Positions 26,801 through 36,366 of a stretch of 60,000 nucleotides of DNA are shown in pieces. Location: positions 26,888,412 through 26,948,411 of the forward strand of contig NC_092675.1 in NCBI RefSeq assembly GCF_964355755.1. The letters are read 5' to 3'. Positions within the stretch are counted from its first letter, which is position 1. Every line of letters begins with the position of its first letter. The position numbers and the translations under genes are program-made. The notes below the pieces were generated by a model. That model did no database searches, was not told where the DNA came from, and saw only the letters and a program-made list of their open reading frames with translations. Source of the stretch: Antedon mediterranea. Its lineage: Eukaryota; Echinodermata; Crinoidea; Comatulida; Antedonidae.

Positions 26801-29800
26801 GCCTCACCATTAAACTCAACTTTGAACATCAAGCATTGCTGCTTATATTAGTAGCTTCGGACTAAATTATTTTTAAATTATATCTTTAAATTGACAAAAT
26901 TCAAAATATTGAATGATAAGTTAAAAAGGAGCAAGTAATAATTAACCCGAACTGAATACTGTATGTCTTACTCTGTCATAAAACACAATAAAAAAAATAC
27001 TGTATAAAAAAATAATATAATAGAATGTATATACCTATTTAAACATTTAAAAAAGTCTTCACTAAATTAGTTTTTGACTAAAATAATTAATAATTTTATG
27101 CGATAGTATAGTTATTAAAGAATATTTACAATGTGTTGAATAGAGCATACTTTGTAATGACATTATGCACTATTTAAATAATCTACATTATTATGCGTCG
27201 AGTAGGTCAAAATACACGAACTGCTGTAATTTAAAACTGTCAATTTTGAAAGTAAAACAAATTTAAATCTGACACTTTAACTACAAATAGTTCACTATTT
27301 CCGTAGTTAAAAGCTCTGTTTTCATTCATTGACAAAATTGTTGAGTTTCTGTAATATGTCAGATTATTATTCTTCTATCGTTATGGTAAAATGGCAAGAA
27401 TATGTGATATAAGACTATTATCCCAGTCTCAATTTTTGTTATTTTGTAAAAAAAAAAATTATAAATATTACCGCAAGTCTATATCAGATAAAACTAAAAA
27501 AAAAAGAATCCTATTAGGCCTACCTGATTTGTTTCCTTTTGTGTAATCATTAGACTTTACTGCAGACTTTTTGTAGACAACATGTAGTTGGCCAGCTGAT
27601 GCGACTGGATCGTAGTCTAAGGTAATCGGTTCAATGAGGTAGTCTTCTCGATTGTGAAGAATCCACCCGTGCTAAAGTGCAAAAATAAATACAAAATATC
27701 TTCCTTAAAATAGCCCATGTAATATCAATAATCACCGTCGTCATCATCAACGTTTGTCCACACGAATCTAGCAAAATATGGATCTGGTAGAAGGAGATTT
27801 CTTTTATTTATGGGGACTATATTTGAGTAGTGCTAATATATAGGCCTAGATATGAAGGTTTTATGAGTAATAGTGTGTTTGTATTTTAAGCATAACAAAG
27901 AAAGTAAAACTAAATATATAGAAGAAATGATTGTGATTACTTTTGTGATATTTTTTTTTTCTTTTATGATGTTCAACTTACTAAACCATGGCACGTACTA
28001 ATCGCAACTTTCGAGTCAGGATCTCCATCCACCTGACCGAAGTAGTGACACCTCCGGTAAACTGGACTTGTCCTGGTTGTGACGTTGTTGTGAACAAACT
28101 CGACCTTTAACCCTGGCTTAATTAACCACCTATTCGTTGTAACGTTCAGCTTTACGTCAATTCCGTCACCCTTTAAGTTGAAATAAAAGTACTTTGGGTT
28201 GATAGAATTGACATCACGACGCTTCCGATGGTGTGTAACTTCCTGAAATTCATGTAGGCCACCCTCGTATTCCGTGTTTAGTAAATGTTGGAAGAACTCC
28301 CCATTTGGAGTGGATCTGTATGGTCTAAGCAGAGTATACGACGACAGCTGGGAATTTAATTTGTCTGAGGATGTAAAAAAACGTGTAAATGTATCTGCTA
28401 ATTATAATGTTAAGAGTAAATTTAAAACCTGTATAAAGATGGTGATACTTATTACTGTCATGTTTTACCGGTGTATGTTGAATGAGAAGAGACACGTTTT
28501 ATGTACGTGTTCTAAATGGTACGACGCCATGTTTGTACGCTTGCGTTAACGTTGCTTCTGTGCTAATACGTTGATTCAATATTAAAAGTTGAATAAAAAC
28601 AATAATAAACAATACTATCTATTAAATATTATAAGATATTCAAGATATTCAATTCTTACGTTTTACATCTTGTATATGTTTTCCTTCAAATCCAATTCCT
28701 CTTACCTGCAAAAACATAGAAAGTATATAGAATAATTGTGAGAAATAAACAATATTTTATTGCAGGCTACAGACACCTCCTGTAAATTATTTAGAATCTC
28801 AATTTCTTGTCTACTCCGCATACAAATTATTATTTATATTTTATAGCAATTTGCTTTTCGTAGATTTGAGTAGCCTTCCTTATACTTGATCGACTAGAAG
28901 CTGTTAGATCAACGTGTCTACGGCTAATAAACTGTGATAAAACGCATAGAATAATGAAATAAAATTAGACAGCATCACTCTATCTAGGGTGTACGGTACT
29001 AAAATAATAAGGAACCGGGTTTTATTAAAATTATGCAAAAAGTATATACCTAAATAATGTTATGTAGGCCTAATCATTATAAAACTTAGAAACTTAGTGA
29101 TACTGCTGTTTTTTTATTTGCTTATCTTTAGAATCTTACAACTGTTTTAGACTAAATTGTTTTTGTTTTATGTCACGTATAAGTCTTTTCTAAAATAATC
29201 ACCGAACTATATGTTGATATAGGTAGTAGGGTAGTGATGATCGAAATGTTTTTAAATATCAAATGCCAACCCGTCTTTCATCCCATTTTGCAGAAACCAA
29301 CATGCATTTTTATAACAGACTTAACGTCTAAAACTAGAATTGATTTGTGGGTTAATGTGCGGAATTCTTGAAGGAACGGTTCATTCATTCTCTTCACCTA
29401 CAAACATAAAGGTCAAACATAAGGACTTCTTTCTTCTTCAACATCGTGCATATTTCAAATGGAAAGAAGCTCCTAAATCTGACAAACCTTCCAGATGAAA
29501 TCCAGACATGTATATTGATTGACATTTATGAAAAGCCAAGGCATCTTTGAATCACGTCTCGATCAAAAGAGTTCCTCAACAAATAGCTCACCACATTTAC
29601 AACATTTTAAAGTTTAACTTGTATGAGGTTTTGTATTTCCAGACACCCATGAGATTTTTCCTAAGTCAAATTTAATGTATTTCTCTAGAGGTAAATATTT
29701 CGTTTTGTCTCTGGAGTTTTAACGAGGCAAGCTGAAAACTTGAGTAAGGCCTAGGACAATGATGTAGGTTGATACATTGTCGAGTCAAAACATAGTGTCC

Positions 29801-32800
29801 GTGAAAATCACATTAATCCTCCAATTATATTAGAATATTAAGCTACGTGTTTCATAATCTACACCTATGTATACGTAGCCAAGAAGGAGTAATGTGTTTA
29901 TTTAATGTGTCTAAGAATATGTTTGTAATTTTCATTTCGTTCAAAATTATGAATGAAGTTTCTAAAAAAAAAAAAAAGCAAAGAAAAAAAAACACGAAAT
30001 AAAAACAAATAAAACACAAACAAATGAATTCAATATACCATACTATAGATGCAATTTTCTTCATTTATGAACAGGTAGAAATGTTTCAACTATCTTGCTT
30101 CAATTCATTCATTTTTGTTATCAAAACATTCTTGGAACGTGTCAATGTTGTAATTTTTCCCCAAGGATGTGACTTTTAACATTGCCGTCAATGAGTGTAT
30201 GTACACGTCTAGCCAACTATACGTTAATATCATGAATGTAATCATAATAAATCAATGCTACTATAACACGACAGCTTCCTTGTAAATTAACAGCAAAATA
30301 ATGCAACTCAATACCGTATTATACTCAAGTACACTAAATACAAAAAATAATAGGGCAGCTATTGTATATTAAGAGATTTCTATAATAGCCTGGGTGCAGT
30401 ACAAATTTTGCGGGAAAAAAGTATAGGAAAATTGTTTTCTTTTATTTCTGATAGAGTGTACCATATAGAATGTCAGAAAAAAAATCCCCATCCCAGGGTC
30501 TTGGTGAAAATTTTTTACGGCACTTTCAAATTTTGGCCTATATAACACACACAAATGCCTATTAACACACAAATACCTATATATAGGGGATATGGAAAAC
30601 AAATTCACGTTTTTTTTACTTGGAGTTGTGTTATGATGATTAAAATTTGCTGAGGCTTACTTTAATAACTACTTCTCATAGTAGTTGATAAATCGAGTCG
30701 ATAACAATGACATCATCATGCTAGAATCCAATATGGCGTCCAATTTGGCGAAAAAAACAGGGTATTGCTAAACCCCCGCAAACCCTTGCAAACCTGAAAA
30801 AAAACATAGCAAACCCCACCGAACCAACATAAAAGTGATTGAATCATGTAGTGTACAATCCACTGGGTATATCCATGTAAAAAAAAAAAATTAATTTCTA
30901 CTGTTAACTACTTATTTTTGGGGTAAAACATCATTTTTTGGTCAAAAATGATTGCTAAACCCTGCAAACCTCCAAAAAAACATAGCAAACCCCACCGAAC
31001 CAACATAATAAAAGTGATTGAATTATGTAGTGTACGACCCACTGGGTATATCCATGTAAAAAAATATTGAATTTCTACTGTTAACTACTTATTTTTGGGG
31101 TAAAACATTATTTTTTGGTAAAAAATGATTGCTAATTTTTAACCAAATAATGATGTTTTACCCCAAAAATAAGTAGTTAACAGTAGAAATTTTTTATTTT
31201 TTTTACATGGACATACCTAGTGGGTCGTACACTTCATGATTCAATCACTTTTATGTTGGTTCGGTGGGGTTTTCTATGTTTTTTTTGGAGGTTTCCAGGG
31301 GTTTAGCAATACCCTGTTTTTCCCGCCAAATTGGGCGCCATATTGGATTCTGGCATGATGATGTCATCGTATCGACTTGATTCATCAACTACTATGAGAA
31401 GTAGTTATTAAAGTAAGCCTCTACTAATTTTAATCATTAAAACCCCAAGTAACAAAAACTGTTAATTGATTTTCCCTATCCCCTATATATAGGTATTTGT
31501 GTGTGTTAATAGGAATTTGTGTGTGTTATATAGGCCAAAATTTAAAAGTGCCATAAAAAATTTTCCCCAAGACCCTGGGATGGGGATTTTTTTTCTGACA
31601 TTCTATATGGTATACTCTATTAGAAAAAAAAAAAAAAAATTTCCTATACTTTTTTCCCGCAAATGTGTATAATAATTGTTCTGCACCCAGGCTATAAACG
31701 ATATACATAATTGATAGAAAATAAATAATAAAAATGTTAAGTTATATATTTATGTGCATCGACATGACTTATATGGTTTGTGTACACACCCTCTATTATT
31801 GCATATTATCATATTGCACATGTATGGATTATACATTAAAATTATTAAATATTGAAATGAATATACGAGAGATCATTAATTAATACAAATATCTGTATAT
31901 ATATAATAGAGTTTTTTTCTTCTGCATGTGAGTTTCTTCCTAATTCCCGTTATTCAATAATGAGTATACTGAACATACGCAGCTGTATAATTGTTGGCAT
32001 TTGATGAGTTTAATAAACACCTACATAAACTTGCTTTGGAAAACAATGAACATAACGAAATTGCTCCAAATGAATATTTAGTTCAACTGAGAAATACTTT
32101 ATCCGTATACCGTACTAGTACTACTGTAAATGTATAACTGAATTCAATTTAAAATAAAAAAAATAATGTTTTTGTTTGACAACAGGTGGATGCTCTAGAC
32201 TACCACATCATTATGACACCTGGGTGAAATGACATAACGAGTTGACGAACTGATGATCTGCAGGCGATTTTTTTTTCTGTTTTGCTTTAACCATCGCAAA
32301 AAGCATCGTTATATTTTTTTGCTTAATTTTGTTTACTCTATAAGCTCATAATTGAGACGAATTTATAAACATAACATAAATGTTAACTGTTGTATTTAAT
32401 GTTAAAATGTTGCTCTAATATTCAAAAAATGAAGAACACTGAAGTGTGGGCGGTTTCCTCAAGGGTTGGTTTGTTATGTAATTGAATTGAACATGTAGGT
32501 CAATTCCTTTTTTTATTATATATAATATGAAATGAATACTGTAAAAATAAGTGCAAGTATGACTCGACATACCTACATGTAAACAAAATTAGAAAAGTTG
32601 CCAATTTCCAATTCAGACTAAAAAAATGTTAAGCTCCGTAGAAATTTAAGTGAAATTTGAAAGGAAGCCCGCCTTATCAAGTTCTAATATTTGTTATTAA
32701 TACGATAAAAATACACTCAAATTATAACTTGTGAGTAACTAACGATGAATGGTCAATACTGATAATGATTAGTGTCGAAGAAACTTAACGATACCAGAGA

Positions 32801-35800
32801 GTATGTTCAGTTGAGTACACTCTCAAGATTATTGCTGTATTTACTAATTAAAGAATGGCTCAGCTGGTTTTACAATTTACTTTATATTACTTAGTATTAC
32901 AAAATAATAACTATTTCGACAACATTGCATTGAAAACTCAACCTATTTTTAGACAGCTGTGGTTTACATTTTACAATAAACAATATAGAAATCTTAAACA
33001 CGGAGCTACCTTTCCAATATTTCCGTTTTTATTTCTTAATTTGATATTTTCTTGGTAGGCATTTGTTTAGTATTAACTTAAAATGGTGTTTGTAAACCGA
33101 GTAACGGAGTAAAGTCAATAAAAGTCTAGATTTTAACGAATATTAAAAATAGTTTTTACTTTATGATTGATGTTTGATATTCTCAAGTGCTTAACGGTAA
33201 ATCAATTTTCATAAATTTTTAAATTTCTTATCCATTTCCGTCAATAATTACTAAACGTACTCATAGGAAATGGTTGGTACTGCATTACAAGTTATATGAA
33301 TAGAGAGCGAAATTAAATGAATGATATTAAAACGTCACAATATTTCGAATAAAAATGTTGTACAACCACTCAAACAAATTAATAATCATTAAATTATGTG
33401 TATGTGTGAAATATGTTATAAATACCGATTGTTTTAACATGTTAATGGGACATTAATACAACTTGATAGGATTACTGCAGTAGTTCCATTAGTTAGATGT
33501 ACCATAACATCAAGTGTTTTGGAATGGTTTTTCATCGCTGATAGGCCTATATTGTATAATACTTGGATAAAGCATGCTATATCTTGAAATGCGTTTCATA
33601 GCTTATTCTTTTTATTTTTCTTGGAATTTATATTAAAAACATGATGCATATCTAAAAAGTTTAGTATATAATAACATTAACAGCTTAGTTACCTCCCTGT
33701 GGACTTAGATTTGTAAAACTTGCTGAGAAAAAAGAAAATAATTTTTAACTTTTTTTTAAGTCAGTCGCCTTTGTTTAATTCAATTTAAAAGTTTTCAAAG
33801 TAACCTAAAGCAAAAACAAATTTAACATTTGTTGTTTTTTTCTTTTTAATCTTAGATGATGAAGTCAATTTCTTCTTTAAGAATATATAAAGGTTCAACA
33901 CTAATTACATCTCCACAGCAGGGAGCAGAGGGATGATTAGTGTTACACCTTTCAGTTAATACAATAAAATCAATGGTAATACGTATGTGTTGTAGGAAAA
34001 CTAAAAGCTGTTGGATGTTCACTGGTTTTATTGGTAGGCTATGTTCTATTACTCAAATAATCAAAAGATCGGTCACACAATAATTTGATAGCAATATATC
34101 AAAGCATAGCAATGTAAATCAATTTGATTGTCTCACCATGAAAAATAAAGTTTGCAAATTTGATTTTAAGATGATGTCCCGACCTCTGGTTGACCTAATG
34201 CACATTATTATATTATTATACTGTGACCTGAAAAGGAATAATGTTAACAGGACACCTACTAGGAACTTCACTGTGGTATGGTACCAATTAGTATGGTTTA
34301 TTATGAGGAATCGTAACTACAAAGAAAACGGCGAACAATTGTAATAATTGCCTAAGCTTTGTTTTGTTTGTTTTTTATTTTGCAATTTTGTTATACTATA
34401 TCTTTAATATATAAAAATATTAACCCTCACTTCATCACGAAATAAATTTTTTTAAATACGTTCGTTGTTCGTTTTTTTTTCTTTTTGATGATCCAAATCA
34501 TCCAAAAGAAAAAAATATTTGAATACGTATATATTGAGTTTACCGAGTAGGCCTATGTTCGTTTCGATGTTTGCAGCAAAACCCTAACAATGTTAGGGAT
34601 TTTAAGGTTCGACATGGGAGGGGAAGGTAGGCCTACATTGTCCTGTTAGGGTATTTGAAAGTGATTAAGCCTACAACACAACATAGTTTGGTTGGAGTTT
34701 GGAATATTTAATTATTCTCTATGCAATGGGATTATGGCCGACCCTCTCTCAGACATACCTGTACACACGTAATGACAATTTGCAACCAAGGGGTCACGTC
34801 CCCCTAAATATATAGTACATCATGGCCCATCATGACTGAAGAACCTTAAGATTGTTATCGTGTATCTATACAGCCGGATGTGTCACTAGGCCTACTTTCA
34901 CAAACGTCACTAATTTAATAATTTAAGTGTAGGCCTACTTAATTGCACACTGATAATTAGTTAAGTATACTTTAATGACACCCCACTAATTATCCTTGTC
35001 CCACCTTCCGTCCAAGTGTGTTTATTGGAACCAAACAATTTACACTGTTTACTGTAGACAAAATTATATCCAATTGTGTTTTGCTACTTGCTTATTTGTT
35101 TTGAGGTAATGTCGTACGTACCATCCTGACTGGCTTGCGTACGACCTTGTTAAATATCCAGTACCTGACTGCTAAGTGCCTGATCTCCTCGACACTAACA
35201 CAAAATATAACGTGTCGTTTTTAAAGACATTGTAGTAAATATTACATCTTGATCGGAAAGTGACATTTCCCTCTTTCCTGATTCGATAATCCTTACGTAG
35301 GAAATGATATTGTCCACTTTATTTAAAAAATACTCGAGCACAAAGGACGTAGAATACCTCTTTAAGATCGCCCATGCAAACGTATAGTAATATGACACAG
35401 TACAGTGGACATACATAATTTAACTAACTTAACTAGATTATCAAGATCAAATACAAATCTAATATTCCATAACAATGATGGGATTGTTATTTTAACAGCG
35501 TGCTCTGTGATTCACATCAATTATTGGAATAACTGTAACAAAATAAGATCAACGTCTTCTCTTGCGGATGACAGCCTGCAACAGGTTCAACATTGTTATA
35601 CCAGGGAAGAGTTAAATTACAATTTATTACAAATTATAATTAATTTAACACTTCCCTGGTTATACGCGTTCTTAATTAAATGTAGGTAAAACATTAAATT
35701 ATTATAAAATCACTGTTACATACTTATATCTTGTTCACATTCATAACGCGATATAAACATAGGAATTCTTTCTCTAATTTGTTAATACTTTAAATCAAAT

Positions 35801-36366
35801 ACTAGCTAGCACCATGTCTTTACCTATTCCCGGGAAAATAGGAAAATGTATGTTCAAAATTGAACAGAATAACAGTTCGTGATGTGTATAGACACACATT
35901 AAAAACAATTCTGTCATAAAATCTTACCACTTTCAAAATGTTTTTGAAAAACCTTTATTGTAAGGAATAAAACAGAATAAAACTTCTTTATAGTAATACA
36001 ACAGAGAGTGTTTGACAAAAACATGCAAGGTATAAGGTAAAACTTTAATAGGATGTTTTGAAGTCATTCACGAGTAATAAATGTGATAAAAAATAAATAA
36101 ATAAATAAAATAGGCCTACATACAATTTAAAAAAATGTTTTTCTCAGAGGGGCAATATATCTTTAAGGTGAGTAGGCCTAAACCAAGCGTCCTTCAATTA
36201 AAATGTTATAACTGATTTAAATAATTAAAAATGCTATGAGTACACCTTATTCTTAAAAAGATTTAGATTTAAGATTGTTTAATTCGACACTCACCGTGGT
36301 ACAAAAACAAATGACTAATAGGCCTAGATAAGTAAACTTCCAAGTAGTAAGTCCTTTTTGTGCCAT
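14772..36366 (-). CDS. ADAMTS: ADAMTS-A: complete secreted ADAMTS zinc metalloprotease, 25 exons
   Basis: Secreted zinc endopeptidase of the extracellular matrix. Joining the 25 listed exons gives 3543 coding bases (1180 residues), with every phase agreeing. Order: signal peptide 1-24; M12B propeptide to 241 ending in furin site RERR; catalytic domain from 242 with HELGHLMGMMHD (His388, Glu389, His392, His398) and Met-turn Met415; disintegrin-like to about 540; TSP1-1 (Trp545, Trp548, Trp551); Cys-rich with DGTPC and [11 protein letters not shown]; spacer about 720-840; five further TSP1 repeats starting near 843, 906, 967, 1024 and 1085; PLAC 1140-1170. PLAC plus six TSP1 recalls ADAMTS16/18, whereas the catalytic core (IMAPL, CLVDSPF) recalls ADAMTS2/3/14; orthology is unresolved. 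Zinc ligands are intact, so it should be active. Most introns under 800 bp hold nothing recognisable. Confidence 0.93.
15133..15271 (-). CDS. ADAMTS: ADAMTS-A exon 24, TSP1-6 second half
   Basis: 139 bases. It encodes [19 protein letters not shown] and ends near CVLKSCIP, the CxxTCG core and carboxyl half of a TSP1 repeat. Phase 1 at the end. Confidence 0.9.
15459..15672 (-). CDS. ADAMTS: ADAMTS-A exon 23, TSP1-5 and start of TSP1-6
   Basis: 214 bases. It encodes [20 protein letters not shown], the rest of TSP1-5, and YWYAEPWGK opening TSP1-6. It begins with one base completing a codon from exon 22. Confidence 0.92.
16424..16563 (-). CDS. ADAMTS: ADAMTS-A exon 22, TSP1-4 second half
   Basis: 140 bases. 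It encodes [20 protein letters not shown] to CELEDCNS. The end is set by frame: the stronger donor GTGAGT (exon ending at 16428) breaks the frame into exon 23, while GTAATG (end 16424) keeps it. The acceptor TTTGAAG follows an ATT microsatellite. Confidence 0.82.
17065..17278 (-). CDS. ADAMTS: ADAMTS-A exon 21, TSP1-3 and start of TSP1-4
   Basis: 214 bases, as in exon 23. It encodes [19 protein letters not shown], the rest of TSP1-3, and [10 protein letters not shown] opening TSP1-4. Exons 21 and 23 have the same length and phase, suggesting internal duplication of a two-exon TSP1 unit. Confidence 0.92.
17507..17642 (-). CDS. ADAMTS: ADAMTS-A exon 20, TSP1-2 second half
   Basis: 136 bases. 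It encodes [20 protein letters not shown] through [10 protein letters not shown], the second half of the first carboxyl-side TSP1 repeat. Acceptor TCTCATAAG. Confidence 0.88.
17692..17740. repeat. Minisatellite, 18-bp units
   Basis: ACTGATGATCATGATCAT and ACTAATGATCATGATCAT units run in tandem, rich in the palindrome ATGATCAT. It lies in intron 19 of ADAMTS-A and explains overlapping open frames on both strands there. Confidence 0.8.
18221..18392 (-). CDS. ADAMTS: ADAMTS-A exon 19, spacer end and TSP1-2 start
   Basis: 172 bases. It encodes [20 protein letters not shown] (end of spacer) and [15 protein letters not shown] (Trp843, Trp848, Cys851), the start of TSP1-2. Confidence 0.92.
18658..18821 (-). 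CDS. ADAMTS: ADAMTS-A exon 18, spacer middle
   Basis: 164 bases. It encodes [20 protein letters not shown] and [17 protein letters not shown], matching the 'LALKN...TG...LN' part of the ADAMTS spacer in register with exon 17. Confidence 0.88.
19190..19270 (-). CDS. ADAMTS: ADAMTS-A exon 17, spacer start
   Basis: 81 bases between CTACACAG and GTAAGT. It encodes [20 protein letters not shown], the spacer's 'IPxGARHIxI' segment. It is too short for a long open frame but its length is a multiple of three and its phase fits both neighbours. Confidence 0.87.
19599..19719 (-). CDS. ADAMTS: ADAMTS-A exon 16, Cys-rich to spacer junction
   Basis: 121 bases. It encodes [20 protein letters not shown] and [18 protein letters not shown]...CGVCGGDxSTC is the signature ending the ADAMTS Cys-rich domain. 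Confidence 0.94.
19815..19971. mobile_element. MITE-like inverted-repeat element flanked by TA
   Basis: The ends mirror each other around TTCCCACTAG and AACGCAAGGACGT, then CCAATCACAAGC / GCTTGTGATTGG inside. TA is on both sides. No ORF. It lies in ADAMTS-A intron 15; relatives are at 20803-20957 and 14930-15020. Confidence 0.75.
20051..20184 (-). CDS. ADAMTS: ADAMTS-A exon 15, Cys-rich domain
   Basis: 134 bases. It encodes [20 protein letters not shown] and [20 protein letters not shown], the CxLxC and DGTPC...CxxGxC hallmarks of the Cys-rich domain. Confidence 0.94.
20645..20762 (-). CDS. ADAMTS: ADAMTS-A exon 14, TSP1-1 end and Cys-rich start
   Basis: 118 bases. It encodes [20 protein letters not shown] and a link to WKPYEGGTA, matching the 'Cp....dfReeQC' segment after the central TSP1 repeat. 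Confidence 0.92.
20803..20957. repeat. Diverged relative of the 19815 inverted-repeat element
   Basis: GACCAATCACAAGCGACC and GTCGTGATTGGTCAA lie in mirror positions, with outer ends AAGCTTGGTTGTC and GTGGGAACAAAACTT. It is more decayed than the 19815 copy. Confidence 0.55.
21089..21152 (-). CDS. ADAMTS: ADAMTS-A exon 13, central TSP1 end
   Basis: 64 bases. It encodes [20 protein letters not shown], the GGxxCxGxxxxxxxCN end of TSP1-1. The length equals ADAMTS-B exon 13. Confidence 0.93.
21272..21405 (-). CDS. ADAMTS: ADAMTS-A exon 12, disintegrin end and central TSP1
   Basis: 134 bases. It encodes [15 protein letters not shown] then [20 protein letters not shown], with the WxxWxxW (Trp545/548/551) and CSxxCGGG motifs that bind glycosaminoglycans and take C-mannose in the family. 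Confidence 0.95.
21568..21678 (-). CDS. ADAMTS: ADAMTS-A exon 11, disintegrin-like
   Basis: 111 bases. It encodes [20 protein letters not shown] and [13 protein letters not shown], the CxxLxC and P-x-LDGTxC pattern of ADAMTS disintegrin-like domains. Confidence 0.94.
21876..22026 (-). CDS. ADAMTS: ADAMTS-A exon 10, catalytic end and disintegrin start
   Basis: 151 bases. It encodes [20 protein letters not shown] and [20 protein letters not shown]. The donor is GTTTGT, and the boundary coincides exactly with ADAMTS-B exon 10. Confidence 0.92.
22389..22532 (-). CDS. ADAMTS: ADAMTS-A exon 9, third zinc ligand and Met-turn
   Basis: 144 bases. It encodes [20 protein letters not shown] and IMAPL, carrying His398, Asp399 and Met415, then [12 protein letters not shown]. 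Confidence 0.95.
22829..22934 (-). CDS. ADAMTS: ADAMTS-A exon 8, zinc-binding HELGH
   Basis: 106 bases. It encodes [20 protein letters not shown] and [11 protein letters not shown], with catalytic Glu389. A phase-2 intron cuts the zinc motif after HELGHL. Confidence 0.95.
23190..23337 (-). CDS. ADAMTS: ADAMTS-A exon 7, catalytic domain
   Basis: 148 bases. It encodes [20 protein letters not shown] and [14 protein letters not shown], the 'DDxHPDHFDAxVFL' core strand of the reprolysin fold. Confidence 0.95.
23498..23581 (-). CDS. ADAMTS: ADAMTS-A exon 6, catalytic domain
   Basis: 84 bases in phase 0. It encodes [20 protein letters not shown] and IMALDERS, matching the family's 'hPSIg..i.ivvv' strand. 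Confidence 0.92.
23582..25377 (-). other. ADAMTS-A intron 5 with a duplicated segment
   Basis: No exon. A segment at 24112-24256 (CACATTTTAAGGTAAAACTA and on to CGTATTC) recurs, diverged, at 25030-25205 in the same orientation. AT-rich runs with TATATATATA lie near 24856 and 24940. Confidence 0.6.
25378..25568 (-). CDS. ADAMTS: ADAMTS-A exon 5, furin site and start of protease
   Basis: 191 bases. It encodes the end of the propeptide, the furin site RERR (residues 238-241), then [20 protein letters not shown] and [11 protein letters not shown], the first strand of the mature protease. Confidence 0.94.
25569..27523 (-). other. ADAMTS-A intron 4
   Basis: No exon recognised. A small hairpin AGAGGCTC...GAGCCTCT lies near 25752-25793. 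GAGAAACTCGCCAATTA near 26049 recurs near 39596 in ADAMTS-B intron 1, a possible short dispersed repeat. Confidence 0.4.
27524..27671 (-). CDS. ADAMTS: ADAMTS-A exon 4, propeptide
   Basis: 148 bases. It encodes [20 protein letters not shown] and LHVVYKKS, the 'G.i......y.IEPl' part of the M12B propeptide. The donor GTAGGC sits within a TAGGCCTA word. Confidence 0.93.
27982..28364 (-). CDS. ADAMTS: ADAMTS-A exon 3, propeptide core
   Basis: 383 bases. It encodes [20 protein letters not shown], then [20 protein letters not shown] and [20 protein letters not shown], the classic CxYxGxVxG...SxC M12B propeptide motif. The start at CCTCAG matches ADAMTS-B exon 3 in position and phase. Confidence 0.92.
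28660..28705 (-). CDS. ADAMTS: ADAMTS-A exon 2, small propeptide exon
   Basis: 46 bases between TTTTTGCAG and GTAAGA. It encodes [15 protein letters not shown] in the frame linking exons 1 and 3, and corresponds to ADAMTS-B exon 2 ([10 protein letters not shown]...). Confidence 0.8.
30386..31694. mobile_element. Foldback element 2: 1309-bp palindrome
   Basis: The ends are TAGCCTGGGTGCAG and its reverse complement, flanked by TAA on both sides (30383-30385 and 31695-31697); reading the duplication as TA is equally possible. The arms mirror through CCCATCCCAGGGTCTTGG, CCTATATATAGG, CATCATCATGCTAGAAT-like sequence and CCCCACCGAACCAACATA. The block of about 190 bp containing GAACCAACATA...TTTTTGGGGTAAAACAT is present twice on the left and once inverted on the right. 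No credible ORF. A TAA duplication would suit PIF/Harbinger and TA would suit Tc1/mariner. Confidence 0.8.
35601..35659. repeat. Short hairpin, 19-bp stem
   Basis: CCAGGGAAGAGTTAAATTA pairs with TAATTTAACACTTCCCTGG with one mismatch around a 21-base loop. It could be a tiny transposon relic or a hairpin transcript. Confidence 0.6.
36295..36366 (-). CDS. ADAMTS: ADAMTS-A exon 1, start codon and signal peptide
   Basis: 72 bases ending at a GTGAGT donor. It encodes [20 protein letters not shown] then FCTT: a basic start followed by a hydrophobic run, a secretion signal. It splices in phase 0, as ADAMTS-B exon 1 does, and its AGAA-ATG context is reasonable. The total coding length divisible by three supports it. 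Confidence 0.8.

Larger units (their letters stand above)
28706..36294 (-). other. ADAMTS-A intron 1 (7.6 kb)
   Basis: It holds the 1309-bp foldback at 30386-31694 and a hairpin at 35601-35659. Otherwise it is AT-rich sequence with scattered TAGGCCTA words. Open frames here (for example 32855-33058, 34138-34344, 35195-35416 and 35405-35689) look accidental. Confidence 0.5.

Noticed and set aside
30369-31708. Minus-strand frames of 79 and 60 codons
   Set aside because: They lie in the mirrored arms of the second foldback and translate related sequence in opposite arms.
35195-35689. Opposed 73- and 94-codon frames in ADAMTS-A intron 1
   Set aside because: The plus frame runs through the 35601 hairpin and neither has splice context or a known motif.
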